64,000 nucleotides of DNA, taken from NCBI GenBank assembly GCA_023653785.1, contig JAMKCH010001664.1:42515-106514 (forward strand). Reading direction: 5' to 3'. Below are positions 45,426-56,859 of the stretch, piece by piece. The notes beneath the pieces are model-generated. The model was given only the letters and a program-made list of their open reading frames with translations, did not search any database and was not told where the DNA came from. The translations under genes and the position numbers were made by a program. The stretch is from Ophioderma brevispina. Taxonomy: Eukaryota > Echinodermata > Ophiuroidea > Amphilepidida > Ophiodermatidae. Position 1 is the stretch's first letter. The number at the start of each line of letters is the position of its first letter.

Positions 45426-45839
45426 TTTTTTGTCGGCAAGACATCTTCGTCTATTGTATTTTTCGCACATTTTCTCTGACTAGCACCTGCTGAAGACGGC
45501 CGTTATATACATCACTGCCTGCGCCGACCCTGAACTTGAACACATGATTTCCACTACTTTAACCGCCGTTACCATGCGACAGTGTACAAATAAACAATCA
45601 AGTACAAACAAATCATTACCCAAAGATGTGAAGAATGAAATAACTAACACTTTAATATTGGTTCTCCACAAACTAAAACCGCGTATCAGCCATTTTTTTT
45701 CTGAAGTGTCCGAATGTCCTCGATGTATGTTGCGGATAAGGGAAAGCGCCCTGATCCCGATCTGCTTCAAAAAAACTTCCCCTTTTTTTTTTTGGGGAAA
45801 ATGATGCGAAATGTTTTATGGTTAGATGGGGACCACAGT

Positions 45840-45930
45840 GATCAGCGGCCAGTTGTGAAAGCGCTTAGAGGCAAATGGCATAAGGCGCTATATATAATCT
45901 CTGCTATTATTATTATATATATTATTAATA
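45840..45930 (+). mobile_element. CR1/L2-type 3' end fragment
   Basis: GTGAAAGCGCTTAGAGGCAA, then ATAAGGCGCTATATATAATC and (ATT)n matches the CR1/L2-type terminal stem and tail. No coding sequence can be assigned upstream. Confidence 0.55.
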
Positions 45931-46267
45931 CGTGATTATTTTTTTATATCGAAGTCGTAAAGTTCCGAAATGGGCGGCTACCCATCCCATTTTCCGTCGA
46001 TAAACAGAAAATCGGTGAGTAACCAGTGAATATACTTGACTATAAATAATTAGCTTGCCCTGATCGGGTTTTGATTTTCCGATTAAGCGTAATAGGCCTC
46101 CAGCCTGGTCACTGTAGAGTGTAGCTACACTATAACCTGCTTTCGAGATCTCAATTCATTAGCTTCTTTATCTAGCCCTTATGGCGCTGCGAGATATAAT
46201 CTTGAAAAGAAAGAAATAAAATGTTTATCCCCCCAGTTGACAATTACCTAATATGTGTCCAATATAT

Positions 46268-47175
46268 ATCTCTTAAACGAAAGAGTGACAAACCACTCTA
46301 AAAGAGTGAATCTCACTCCAAAAAAGTGCCATCTGAGTGACGCATCTTTTAGAGTGGAGATCCACTCAAAAGAAAGAGTGCACAAAATAACTCTAAGGAA
46401 AGAGTGACCTGATAACTCCTTTTTTTAGAGTGAACTAGTCCACTCTTATAGATTTGTGATTCTTTAGAATTTTGTTTGTTTGGTGAGTATCTTGTAGTGT
46501 AGTCATAATTCATAGCATCGTGACATTAATATATATTGTGGACATCATTGGCATTATTCAGTGAGACATGCATGATTGTGGCATGCATGAACGTGTATGA
46601 TCAGTATGCTGCCCGTGACTGCAGATTGTGCGTTTTCGTACATGTGTAAGCCTAAGCCTGGCCGTGAGCCTGGCGCAGACACCGTAATTACGAGTGATAT
46701 ACAGTAAATAACAATGCTTCTCAACACTTTGTCTGTAAATGCTATGAACTGTGACCGACACATACAATATACTCACCCCGTGAAGATAACTATGATTTCT
46801 TTCTTCTCTATTTTCAACTTCGTTTACAAACCGTTTGCTGACGGTCCCACTTAACTCGTCCGCCATGTTGGTCGAAATAATCACGACGCGCTTTGCGGCT
46901 GTTTCTGAAGTGGCTATTAGTTCCCTCCGAAAAAGAGTGAGCATTTTTCTCACTCTTTTAGAGCTAAAACCCGATCGATAAGAGTTCAGAGTGGGCCTTA
47001 CTCCGAAGAAGAGTGGCAATTTTGACCACTCGGTAAGAGAGTGAGCCTCTGTTCGCCGCGAGTGAAGGTGGCGGGTTGCATTTTCTCGCTCTTTTAGAGC
47101 TACAAGCCACTCGATTTAGAGTTAATTTAAAGTAACTCGAATTCAGATGATTTTTCCTCGTTCATTTTAAGAGAG
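46268..47175. mobile_element. Element with clustered CACTCT/AGAGTG subterminal repeats
   Basis: Short inverted motifs (CACTCTAAAAGAGTG, TCTTTTAGAGTGGAG, TTAGAGTGAAC) crowd both ends (46268-46450 and 46925-47175), in opposite general orientation. The middle of about 470 bp is free of them. Such clusters of subterminal repeats are typical of transposase binding sites in DNA transposons. The middle holds an exon-like frame on the minus strand (46777-46866). Confidence 0.55.
46777..46866 (-). CDS. Candidate first coding exon (unrecognised), 30 codons
   Basis: On the minus strand an ATG in the context CCAACATGGCGGAC opens a frame reading MADELSGTVSKRFVNEVE and on to residue 30. The frame then meets CACGGG|GTGAGTATA, a strong splice donor, with the exon ending exactly at phase 0. 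I do not recognise the protein and no downstream exon was found. It may be the first exon of a host gene, or of a transposase left inside an internally deleted element, since it sits between two clusters of AGAGTG motifs. It may also be chance. Confidence 0.25.
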
Positions 47176-47343
47176 AACGAGATTGTAAATGCCTAATGTA
47201 GGCCTATATACTAATTTTTTTACATAAACGGAATAATCCTACCCTAAACTTTGATGGCCTTCTCTAAATAAATTTAAGAAAAATACTTTCACATGTTAAA
47301 AATAAACTTTTTAGCTTTTCTTTTAAGATTAATCTTATGCACT

Positions 47344-49103
47344 TAAGGCGGTATGCGCAGAAAACCGCTAATTGACAGCCCGTCGTCATACTGCTTCACC
47401 GTAGAGAACGCCCGAATAAGTCGTCTTCGTGGCACTATCACTGTCCCGGTATCGCGTCTCGTGGCACTTATGTGCAACTATCATGTCCGTTCTCGCGTCA
47501 TCTGCCTTATGTTGCACTATCAATGTCCACTATCGCGTCATCGTATAACTTATCTGCAACTATCTGTCCGCTATCGCGTCATCGGCCCTATCTTGCAACC
47601 TTCTCATGTCCGCTATCCGTCATCTTGCACTATCTTGTCAACTAGCATGTCCGCTAATCTCGTCATCTTGCACTGATCTTTCAACTTATCATGTCCGCTA
47701 TATCTCGTCATCTTCACTTATCTGCAACTATCATGTCCGCTATCGCGTCATCTTGCACTTATCTTGCAACTATCCTGGTCCGCTGTCGCGTCATCGTGCA
47801 CTTATCTTGCACTATCATCACGGTGGGCTCACCCAACCTGCACCACTGACCGCATGATCGTTACCAAGCTTTTGCCAAAACGCGGACAAATATGGCACGC
47901 CTTGGTGGTTAATGACAATGGTGCCCCATCGTATGGTGGTTCTACCCATTGGATTGTATTTGTGATACATGATTGGGACGCAAAAACTGTCTTACAACAG
48001 GGGTTTCACATCTATGTTCGCTCTCACGTGCCATATTTGTCGCGAGTTTTGGTAAGCGATCATTATGTCAGTATCACACAGATTGAGTGAACCCCCCGGA
48101 CTATCATGTCCGCTATCGCGTCAGCTTGCAACTTATCTGCAACTATCATGTCCGCTATCGCGTCATCTTGCACTTATCTTGCAACAATCATGTCCTCGCT
48201 ATCACTCATCTGCACTTATCTTGCAACTATCGGTCCGCTATCTCGATCGTCACTCTTGCAACTTCTTTCAACTATCATGTCCGCTATCGCGTCATCGTTC
48301 ACTTATTCTTGGCAACTATCATGTCCGCTATCTCGTCATCTTGCACTTATAGTGCAACTATCATGCCCCCGCTTTATATCGTCATGTTGCACTTATCTTG
48401 CAACTGTCAGTCCGCATCTCGTCATCCTGCCAATATCTGGCAATATTCTGTCCGCTATCGCGTAATCCCTCTGCACTTATCTTGCAACTATCATGTACGC
48501 TATCTCGTCATCTTGCAATTATCTTGCAACTATCATGTCCGCTATCGCGTCATCGTGCCTATCTTGCAACTATCATGTCCGCCATCGCGTCATCTTGCAC
48601 TTATCTTGAAACTATCATGTCCGCTATCGCGTCATCTTTCACCTTTCTGCCAACTATCATGTCCGGTATCGCGTCTATGTGCATTATTATTGAACTTCAT
48701 GTCGGTATCGCGTTCAGCCGTGACACTGATCTTGCAACTATCATGCTCCGCTATCGCGTCATCTTGCAATTATCTTGCAACTATCAGTCCGTTATCGCGT
48801 CATCGTGCACTTATCTTGCAACTATCAGGTCCGCTTATCTCGTAATCTTGCACGTATCTTGCAACTCTCATGTCGCTATCTCGTCATCTTGCACTTTCTT
48901 GCAACTAGCATGTCCGCTATCTCGTCATCGTGCACTTATGTTGCAACTATCATGTCATTATCGCCCGTCTTTTTCCCATCATGCAATTAGGTTGCAACTA
49001 ACAGGTCCGTTATCACATATATGTACAATTAAACGTCTTATCTATCATTTTATCTCGTCATTGTATCATCTTGGTCTTCTCGTCATGTGCCCTCAGTGCT
49101 TCG
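47344..49103 (-). mobile_element. Minisatellite-bearing mobile element, copy B (inverted), with nested MITE
   Basis: On the minus strand it starts at 49103 with GAAGCACTGAGGGCACATGA and ends near 47344 with ACCGCC, preceded by ACGGTGAAGCAGTATGACGA (about 47402-47383). Both flanks match copy A. About 31 units of the same 42-bp repeat fill 47440-47810 and 48100-49010. The array is split by a 281-bp foldback MITE. Near the end GCGGT..ACCGC (47346-47370) can form a hairpin. The long open frames at 48087-49282 and 47353-47676 are repeat-encoded and not genes. Confidence 0.75.
47819..48099. mobile_element. Foldback MITE, 281 bp, 8-bp target duplication (hAT-like)
   Basis: ACTATCAT flanks both sides (47811-47818 and 48100-48107) and belongs to the minisatellite unit it interrupted. 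The left arm begins CACGGTGGGCTCACCCAACC. The right arm on the minus strand begins CCGGGGGGTTCACTCAATCT. They pair for about 47-49 bp (ending ATGATCGTTACC / ATGATCGCTTACC), and pairing resumes at ACAAATATGGCACG (47886-47899 and 48027-48040). An 8-bp duplication suits the hAT group. An open frame across it (to 48090) runs in from the array and is not a captured gene as far as I can tell. Confidence 0.85.
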
Positions 49104-49299
49104 CTAACATGATATTTCTTCATCAAATCGTGATAGTAGTAAGATTTTTCATTAAACATCTGGCTAGAAGCCTAGAAATACCTCCAAAAAACACCTCAAC
49201 AAAGGTCCATTTCAGGGGACCATCCTATCTTCTTAGTAGATTTCATTTTTTCTGCATTACGTTGGGTATTAGACCCTACTAAGTCACATCATGGAGTTA

Positions 49300-49527
49300 T
49301 TATAGTAGAGGTTCTGTACTATCATAAACTCCATGGTCACATTTAACCAAACATTTGCTCTGAGGTCCACAACATCCTTCCGTGAAATAAACCGACGGCT
49401 TTCTTCTATTAATCTGTAATTGTTTTCTTCGCCAATATTTTCTATGAGCAGCTTCTATGTTGTCTGCACCAATTAAATTGTTGGGGATCAAGCCTTTTCG
49501 GTAATTATACTTTTTCTCTTTCTTTGA
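49300..49527 (-). CDS. Candidate exon of unknown protein (about 76 codons)
   Basis: On the minus strand an open frame follows a possible acceptor (CTCTATTTAG|TCAAAG). It reads SKKEKKYNYRKGLIPNNLIG, then an Arg/Lys-rich stretch (HRKYWRRKQ) and a cysteine-rich end (EGCCGPQSKCLVKC), and stops near 49300. It has no frameshift and a protein-like composition, unlike the surrounding repeats. I do not recognise the family, and there is no supporting neighbour exon. Confidence 0.2.
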   Translation of the reverse strand, partial: SKKEKKYNYRKGLIPNNLIGADNIEAAHRKYWRRKQLQINRRKPSVYFTEGCCGPQSKCLVKCDHGVYDSTEPLL

Positions 49528-49635
49528 CTAAATAGAGTTGTCTGTTTTCATATTGTTTGGTTAATTTTCACTTTTGCCAATTATTTTTCACCCCTTCCCC
49601 ACAAATCTCTGCGAACTCATTCGATAATGATAAAG

Positions 49636-49733
49636 TCTAGGTTATGCTGATTTTTTGAGCCCTAACAGTTAGTCGGGGGATAAATTTCTAGGTTGTTGCT
49701 GATTTTTTGATCCTAACAGTTAGTCGGTATGCA
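49636..49733. repeat. 52-bp direct tandem duplication
   Basis: TAGGTTATGCTGATTTTTTG, then CCTAACAGTTAGTCGG is followed at once by TAGGTTGTTGCTGATTTTTT, then CCTAACAGTTAGTCGG. Confidence 0.8.
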
Positions 49734-50236
49734 GCCTTACTGAAGACCACGGTATAAGCATGAAGTTGCGTACTATATGCAATTTTATATTTGGCTGAAA
49801 GTGACAGACCAGGGTGCCTGGTTTGAAAATCCACTGGTTGCCACCTTGACACCCTTAGGCAATTTGAGTTATTGAGTTCATAGGTCACATTAGGGTATTA
49901 AATCTTCCAGTTTCATCAAATGAAGTCCAAGGAGTACAACAAATCAATGGGTACTGTTCTTCACAATGTCTAATACAATGTGGTATAGGTCAAAGGATAA
50001 AATATCAGGGATCAAATTTTAAAATAGTACCTCTACTTAACGGAAGGTATTCGCATTTTATTTATCTTGGACGTCAAGGATTCTGAAAAGGAGAGTTTTG
50101 CTAGATCTAAGATGTGCTGTCTTGCGGATAAAAATGGCTGAAAACCTTAACAACCCAATGTCCTATGTGACATCATATATTATCTAGACTTTTAATAGCA
50201 ATAATGAGCTGTTATTATTTGAATTGAGCATTTTAA

Positions 50237-50465
50237 CACTTAAGTTCCCCGGGGTGGGGGGGGTTCCATAGTACCCAACAATTTGCATTTTTTTTGCGAT
50301 TTCTCGTTACGCAATCAAATTTTTAAGGAGTTTTTTTACTAATTGTCTGATTTATGAATACGCTTCTCCTGATACAAAAAATTAAATCCGCGGCCCACTG
50401 CTTCTTAGATAATAGGTTGGGTCCCAGACCCCCCCCCCCCCTTGGGCACTAACGGAAGTGAAAAA
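50237..50465. mobile_element. Related copy of the CACTTAAGT element
   Basis: TTAA then CACTTAAGTTCCCCGGGG begins the left end. The right end has CCCCCCCTTGGGCACTAACG then GAAGTGA, as in the element ending at 21757. The length is about 230 bp. The extreme right terminus is degraded in an A run. A further right-end-like block (CCCCTTGGGCCCTAACGG) lies at about 50985-51016. Confidence 0.65.
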
Positions 50466-51304
50466 AAAATCAAGATATTTTACTAATTAAAAAAATTTTT
50501 TTTAAGTAATTAAATCTTGGGATTTATTTGCTTAATAATACTTAAATCATTTAATTTTTGTAATTAATTAATAATTAATAATACTCAAATCAATAACCTT
50601 TTATGAATTATGCTGATAAGCATCAATTTTAATTTTGTATTCCGTGCTCTTAACTGTTGTAAGTCCTATGGGAAAAATAAGGCGATTTGAGTTTCGAAAA
50701 ATACAAATGGTCTAAATTTGGCTATATTTTGGAATGATTAATTTTTACTTGGTTATTCTAGAGTAGATTCTAATAAATTATTTGGGTTCAAAACTTTATA
50801 CTGGAGTTGCTGAGAATGAAAATGTGGCGAACCACTCTTTTCGAATAGTACATGTCAATTGGCATAGTCATAGGTCAAAGGTCGTTTTCATTTTTATTGT
50901 GGTATGTGTTCTTACTGACCCCCATTTATTTTGTTCGTGTCATGATCACACTCCCCCTGAAAGTGGTTATCTGGGTTGGGTCCCCTATGACCCCCCCCCT
51001 TGGGCCCTAACGGATTTTTTTTTAGCTTGGTCATTTAATTGTAAAATATGACACCTGTCAAAAGATTTGTTATTCTCTGACCTATTTGTCTTATACCTTG
51101 TAATTCGGAGGCACCCTATGGATATGTCACGCATTACCTTTTTATTTTATGTTTTTTGGGGGGGCCAATTGTAATATTTCATAACTTATTGAAGCTTTTT
51201 AGAAATTCAATATCCCCTTATGTTGTTTTGTGACCTCAGTAACCCCAATTGCCAAAGGTTGCCAAGATGGCACCAGGTGGATTCTTCCACTGGATCTGGA
51301 TCAT

Positions 51305-51520
51305 TTATACTCCATGAGCATGTCCAAAGAAAGAACTCACGCTAGAGTTTGGTCTATAAATTTTAGCAATAAAATTGCATAATGGGCAGACGGATTGGTG
51401 AAGTGGCTCATCGACTCGCCTTTCACCAATTTGATCAATATTATCGTAAAGGTGAATTTGGTTACCGATCCATACCTGTCCTCGCCGGTTTTCTCTGAGA
51501 ACTTTGATTTCCTCCTGCAT
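51305..51520 (-). CDS. Unrecognised open frame, 71 codons (low support)
   Basis: The minus-strand frame reads MQEEIKVLRENRRGQVWIG and later DEPLHQSVCPLCNFIAKIYR. It has a CPLC pair and a protein-like composition with no frameshift, but no family that I can name. It could be an exon or a piece of an element. Confidence 0.15.
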   Translation of the reverse strand: MQEEIKVLRENRRGQVWIGNQIHLYDNIDQIGERRVDEPLHQSVCPLCNFIAKIYRPNSSVSSFFGHAHGV

Positions 51521-51529
51521 CTAAAATCA

Positions 51530-52140
51530 ATACTCCTGTTCCATAAAAAAGCCTTTCCTGTCGTTCTGAATGTACTCGTTGTGTTGAAGCAGCTAAATTA
51601 CGCGACGGAAATGTCCTGGGCACTTTGGTGGATTTGTCGCTTGTTATAAGGATTAAATTATTTTAGTACCACTTTGACGCTTCTCTCCAAGTTCTATCCG
51701 ACTAAGTACACTAGCTACCAAACTTTCAACCACAAGTCGGTCCGCTTTTACCTGTATGGGATATACAAATTGAATTGGCAATTTTGAAAACCTTACCTTG
51801 GTATTACCAGGGTATTGCCATCCTTTTTGCTTTCTATGTAGCTCACCAGCCAGAATCCAAGGCCAAATATAATGAATAGTGGAATAGTGAAATTCAATAA
51901 TGTTGGTCTAACAGACTTCTAACAAATAAGCTAGAACCCAGAGAGTAGCATCATTGAAACCTTTGTATCCACCTACGTTGGTATTACTATCTTTTGTCCT
52001 CCTATAGCTTGGATCCAAGATATTAGGTTGAAATGAAAGTAGTGGCCATTTGGAGTCCAGATGGCCGGCGCAACAGCTGATCAGAAGAGTAACATTCAAT
52101 TATTTTAGCCCTCTTGTGTTATTTCCAACTCAAAATACAG
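51530..52140. other. Spacer, nothing recognised
   Basis: TTGGTATTAC blocks near 51800 and 51985 hint at an old duplication of about 190 bp. No other structure is seen. Confidence 0.35.
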
Positions 52141-52144
52141 GCCG

Positions 52145-52760
52145 AAGTATATTAACCCTTGTCTGGGGGTTACAACCCCTTATTGAACTTTCTTTCCCGA
52201 TGCGCTAAAATGAAAAAAGCTTTCGTAAAAAAGCCTTCGCGATTCTCATTTTCCCTTTCTCTTCTCCCCCCTCATTTCTCAGTCATTTAAGCGAAAACTT
52301 ATGTGAACTTAGCACTTTCACCCATGTTTAGTATAATTGCCTTCAAAATCGAAGTTAGAGGGGTGGTTGCCATCCCGAAGAAAAAATCAGGGTACATTTT
52401 TGAAAATATTCTGCGAAGTATGGCTCTAAAATGTTATGTTTTTGTACACTCATAATTGCCAAGATCTTGAAAACCGCATTAAAAATCCGGTATCCTACTT
52501 TATATTTTTTAGGAGAAAATGGATTTTCGCCTCTTTTCTGCAGCAAACGCCAATTTTGCCAACTCGTAGATATTAATGCTGTTTTATTATGATGACATAT
52601 ACTCGCTATGTTAGTACTTATTTTGGTATCAAAGAAAGAGAAGAAAGAAGGGACCATTGCTATCCATGGTATCCAAATCATAAGCATCGTGTGCTTTATA
52701 ACAAATTTCTCAGGGGATAGTAACACCCTCCTGTAAACCATGCAAAAAGCCTGGTAATAC
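52145..52760 (+). repeat. Dispersed repeat (61725 family), diverged copy
   Basis: TATTAACCCTTGTCTGGGGG, GGGTGGTTGCCATCCCGAAG, GCCAATTTTGCCAACTCG, ACTTATTTTGGTATCAAAG and GGACCATTGCTATCCATGGT follow the order of the repeats at 61725-63190. Confidence 0.55.
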
Positions 52761-53439
52761 TAGGGTTAAACATGTCGAATTCAAGATGGCCACCAAACAA
52801 AATTAGTTGTTATCCTCTCACTACTATACCCCTCCATTTTTGAATTTTTTTGAGTGACCACGAAACTTTACTCTACACTTCACCAACTGTGTATTTATTA
52901 CCTGCAAAAGAAATTCATTATTTTGTTTTATTGAATTTGATACTTAATTGTTGCTGCCGTGTATGCTGATCTGCTTTTTCGTATGCTTGCATGCTTATCA
53001 TTTTAAGAAGTGTCAATTACTTCTTTTTCCTGTTAATTGTTTTAATAATTTTCTTATCTCAATGTCTGTTCATATTGTGGTAAAACACTTCCAGTGACAA
53101 CACCATTCATCTCTTGCGCTGTCTGCTACCAGTCGTCCATAACCGGTGCGCTTTAAATTCTTCTGTAACGCCAATTGTTCATGTCGCTGATTCTTGGTAT
53201 GTAAATATATTGTATGTTCACTTCTATCAACCATTTTTCACATAATTGATGAAAATGAATTTAAACATGAATTAAATTTCAATTTTACAATATCATAAAA
53301 TTTCTTTTGATGATTTCTTAAACTAAAAATTAATCCATTTAAAACCTAAACGATACTGACGATAAAATTTCAATCTGAACAAATGTTACGATGTAAATAA
53401 TATTAACGATGAATGTAATTACCATTGTAGTGATAGTTT

Positions 53440-56400
53440 CAATGACTTAACTAACCATCTAAATAGTTCTAACCTTAGTCTGATTCACTTTAATTCCCGC
53501 AGCCTAATAAAAATAGTGATAGTATAACAGACTTCTTAAAAACACTAAATCATAAATTTCCCTTATAGCTTTTAGTGAACTTGCTAATGATGAAAAATCC
53601 CTACCTCCTTAATAGCATTGATGGTTACTCTATTGCTCATTGCCACAGACGTTTTAAAAGGAGGAGGCGGAGTCGCGTTATATATTTCCAAGGATTCTGA
53701 ATTTCCAAAGTCCCGCCATGATTTAAACCTAATAAATAGCACGAATATGAATCCATCTTTGTTGAGATCGAAATCCCACCCCAAAATATCACGTTGGCGT
53801 CATTTTACAGGCCCCCTGATAGATACCCTCACAAGCCAGTCCACACTAATTATCCACCACAATCAACATGATTATCGTCAAACTTACCAAGGCTTCATTT
53901 GTGGTGATTTTAACATCAATTTGGCCTAAACACATCAACTCACTCTGATTCAAATGAATTTCTAAATACGATGTACTCAGCATCTTTTTATCCACTTATT
54001 GACAACCTACTCGCTCACCACTCGGGACCTCTTCCCTCATTGAAAATATATTTACTAACGTCCTAAAGCATAATATTACACCAGGTTTCTATACAACGAA
54101 CGATAACGACTATTTCCCAGTATTTCACATTGGAATACAACTAGACAATAACATTCAGTGAATTCTAAAATAAATATTACACCACAAGAAAAATAACTAA
54201 TGCTACGATCACTTCATTTAAAACTGAATTAAGTCAAACTAATTGGGACGATGTGTTAGATATTAATTCTGCCGATAAAAGTCATATAAATAACATGTCA
54301 TAAATAATCCGCTTCTTTACGATAAGCATTTCCCTAAATTAAAAAGAAAATAAAACAAACGTACAGAAAGCAACTTTGGATTACTGCGGGAATATTGAAC
54401 CATTAAAAACAAACAAACACGAAAATTTAGTAAGCCTCCCAATGAATATTAACAAAAATAACTATATTAATTTTAGAAATAAATTACTAGCTTAATCAAG
54501 TCTTCTCGAAAAAAATACTACTCTAATAAACTTTAACATGTACAAATACAGCCTAAACGCCCTTGGCAAACAATCAACAATGTCATCGGGCAAAAACTCC
54601 AAACTAAGGCTTCCTTCCTATTTTCTGGATGGCTCTGTCAAGATTTCAGACCCAGAACTCATCTCCAACAAGTTCAACTCCTTTTTCTCCAATTATGGTC
54701 CTGCACTTGCCTCTAAGCATCCAGTCCTCTCTTCTCTATTTTCTGATTTTCTTGATGATCCCCTTCCAACTCCCATCTTCTTCTTCAATCCCATAGAATG
54801 AAAGGAGGTTCTTGACATCGTTAAGGAAATTCAAGAATGCAACAGCGCAGGCTCTGATGATGTTTAGCCCTCGATCTTAAGCCGCGTAATTCCTTTCCAT
54901 CTCAAACCCCTTACCTACATCTTTACCCTTTCCCTTATCGACTGGTATCTTCCCCTCAGCTCTCCAAGTTTGGGAAAGTCTTCATGTCCTTCAAAAAGAT
55001 GATCCCCATGTCTTCTCCAATTACCCCGCCCTATATCTCTCTTCATGTTTTTTCCAAAATCCTTGAGCGTCTTATTATAATACTTATATTTTCTCACCCG
55101 CTTCACAATCAGTCTTCATGACACAATTTGCTTTTCGCAAACAACACTCAACAGACCTTGCTCTTCGGATATCTATAACACATTCTTCTTCCCGTTGGCT
55201 CTCAATCATCACACTTTGGTATCTTCCCTCGCTTTATCCAAAAGCCTTCGAGACAACTATTGATCATGATATTCTAACTGTTGCCAACTAAAACTCCACA
55301 CTAGGTATTCGTGGGTCTTTCCCTTCGAATCTTCTCTTCGCAGTTTCGATCCAATAATTCCAATTCCACTTCTACTTTTGGTTCACACTCGTCTGACCTT
55401 CTCCCAGTTTCCTGTGGTGTACCTCAATGTTCTATACTGGGTCCCTTGCGTTTTCTCCTCTATGTCAACGATATTCCTCTTCTTTCTTCCAAACACTTTC
55501 TCCTTTGTATTTTTGCCGATGACACCAATATATTTCGTCCACACAAAAACCTTAACACACACGCTCAAACATATTTAAACAAAGAGTTAATAAATGTATC
55601 ACAGTGGTTTAAAGCCAAAGACTTGTCGTGCTAAGTATCAAAACTACCTATATTTCCCTTCACAAAGAAAAACCATGTACACAACAAGAAGGGGCGCGAG
55701 GCCAGGCCAAATCGCTGATTGACAATCCCACCATCACCCCCGTAAGACATACAAATTTCTGGGTGTAATAATTTGACCAAAATCTTTCCTGGGAATATCA
55801 TATCTCAAAAACTACAAATCAAATTTCCTAAGCCTCGGGATTCTATAAAAACTCCTCCGCAACACCCTTCCCAAACATATCTTATCCTCTTTATACAACA
55901 CACTTATCTACGACCGTACATATCTTACAGTAACGTAGCCTGGGCAAAACAGACTAAACATTAGATAATACCACTGTCCTGGACTTTCTCCTATGTCGAA
56001 TAAATTGTACAATATATTCAAAACTTCAAACGAGTCCATAACGTCTTCAGTATAATCGAATACACATCTCATCCTAAACCAATGTTCCAAATCTAAAACT
56101 CTAACATTATATTTAAATAACTACAACGCGATTTTCATGTTCGTTACCACTCAAACACCCTACCAAACTCATTTTCCACACAGAGTGATATACCCATATC
56201 ACACCAGAAATGCAAACAAATACATCACACAAATCCCTCATCAACCTAATTAAGTATTCAGTAAAATACTCTGGTCCCACATATGGAATCACAACTTAGT
56301 AAAAGTATCATAAACTCTAAAAACCAGTAATGCTTTTAAATTTAATCTAAAACAAGACGTAATTATAAATATTAATTGAACGTTTTTTTGATTATCAGTC

Positions 56401-56855
56401 ATAAAACATGTCATCAGTATTTTCCCCTCAATTTCCTAATAGTTGACCACTCACAATTGCAAGAACCTTTTTTATCCCTTCTCTTTTATCGTTTCTTACT
56501 GGTTTGCCACGTTCACCATGTTCTTTTTGCCCCTGATCTTATTAAAAGCATAATTGGTCTATGTCCTCGTCCTGTATCGGTCCTGTTCCTGTTCTTGTCA
56601 TATCTTGTCCAGTAGTTAAATATTAATCATAATCTGTATATTTTAGGTTGGGTCATGCTCAAAGTCCTCAAGACTTATTAAGGCCTCTCCTGCATTTGAT
56701 ATCATGCCATTTTAACATTCTGTATATTAGTTCCTCCCCTTTAAATATGTCAACACTTTATTCCACACCAACTGTAAATAATTGTGTATCATTATGTAAT
56801 GTAATTGGATGATGATAAATGGCTAATAAAACTAATTTGAATTTGAATTGAATTA
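53440..56855 (+). mobile_element. CR1 LINE, ORF2 endonuclease to 3' end (broken), most complete copy
   Basis: Plus-strand blocks in order: endonuclease LIHFNSRSLIK (53480-53513), AFSE-W near 53570, KGGGGVALYIS (53656-53688), CGDFNINLA (53901-53929). Reverse transcriptase SAGSDDV (54845-54866), KKDDPHVFSNY-like near 54995, TQFAFRKQHSTDLALR-like near 55120, motif A SKAFETTIDHDIL-like near 55240. Then SCGVPQCSILGPLRFLLYVN (55411-55470) and motif C FADDTNIF (55513-55536) with both aspartates. PYISYSNVAWAKQ closes the thumb (55914-55952). The 3' end is AATTTGAATTTGAATTG (56837-56853). FADDTN is characteristic of CR1. In-frame stops and frameshifts are many, so it is inactive. Confidence 0.85.
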
Positions 56856-56859
56856 TAGT

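Noticed and set aside
47764..48090. Open frame of 108 codons that looks protein-like (IWHALVVND..) and might be a captured gene
   Set aside because: It starts in the minisatellite and runs through both inverted arms of the foldback MITE. The arms pair with each other, so the sequence is constrained by structure and not by coding.
47353..49282. Plus-strand open frames of 252 and 294 codons
   Set aside because: They are the same minisatellite in inverted orientation. The frames end outside the array, where composition changes.
49300..49400. Insulin- or relaxin-like A-chain suggested by CCGPQSKC
   Set aside because: Cysteine spacing (CC-x5-C-x3-C) does not fit the insulin A-chain pattern (CC-x3-C-x8-C), and there is no signal peptide or B chain.
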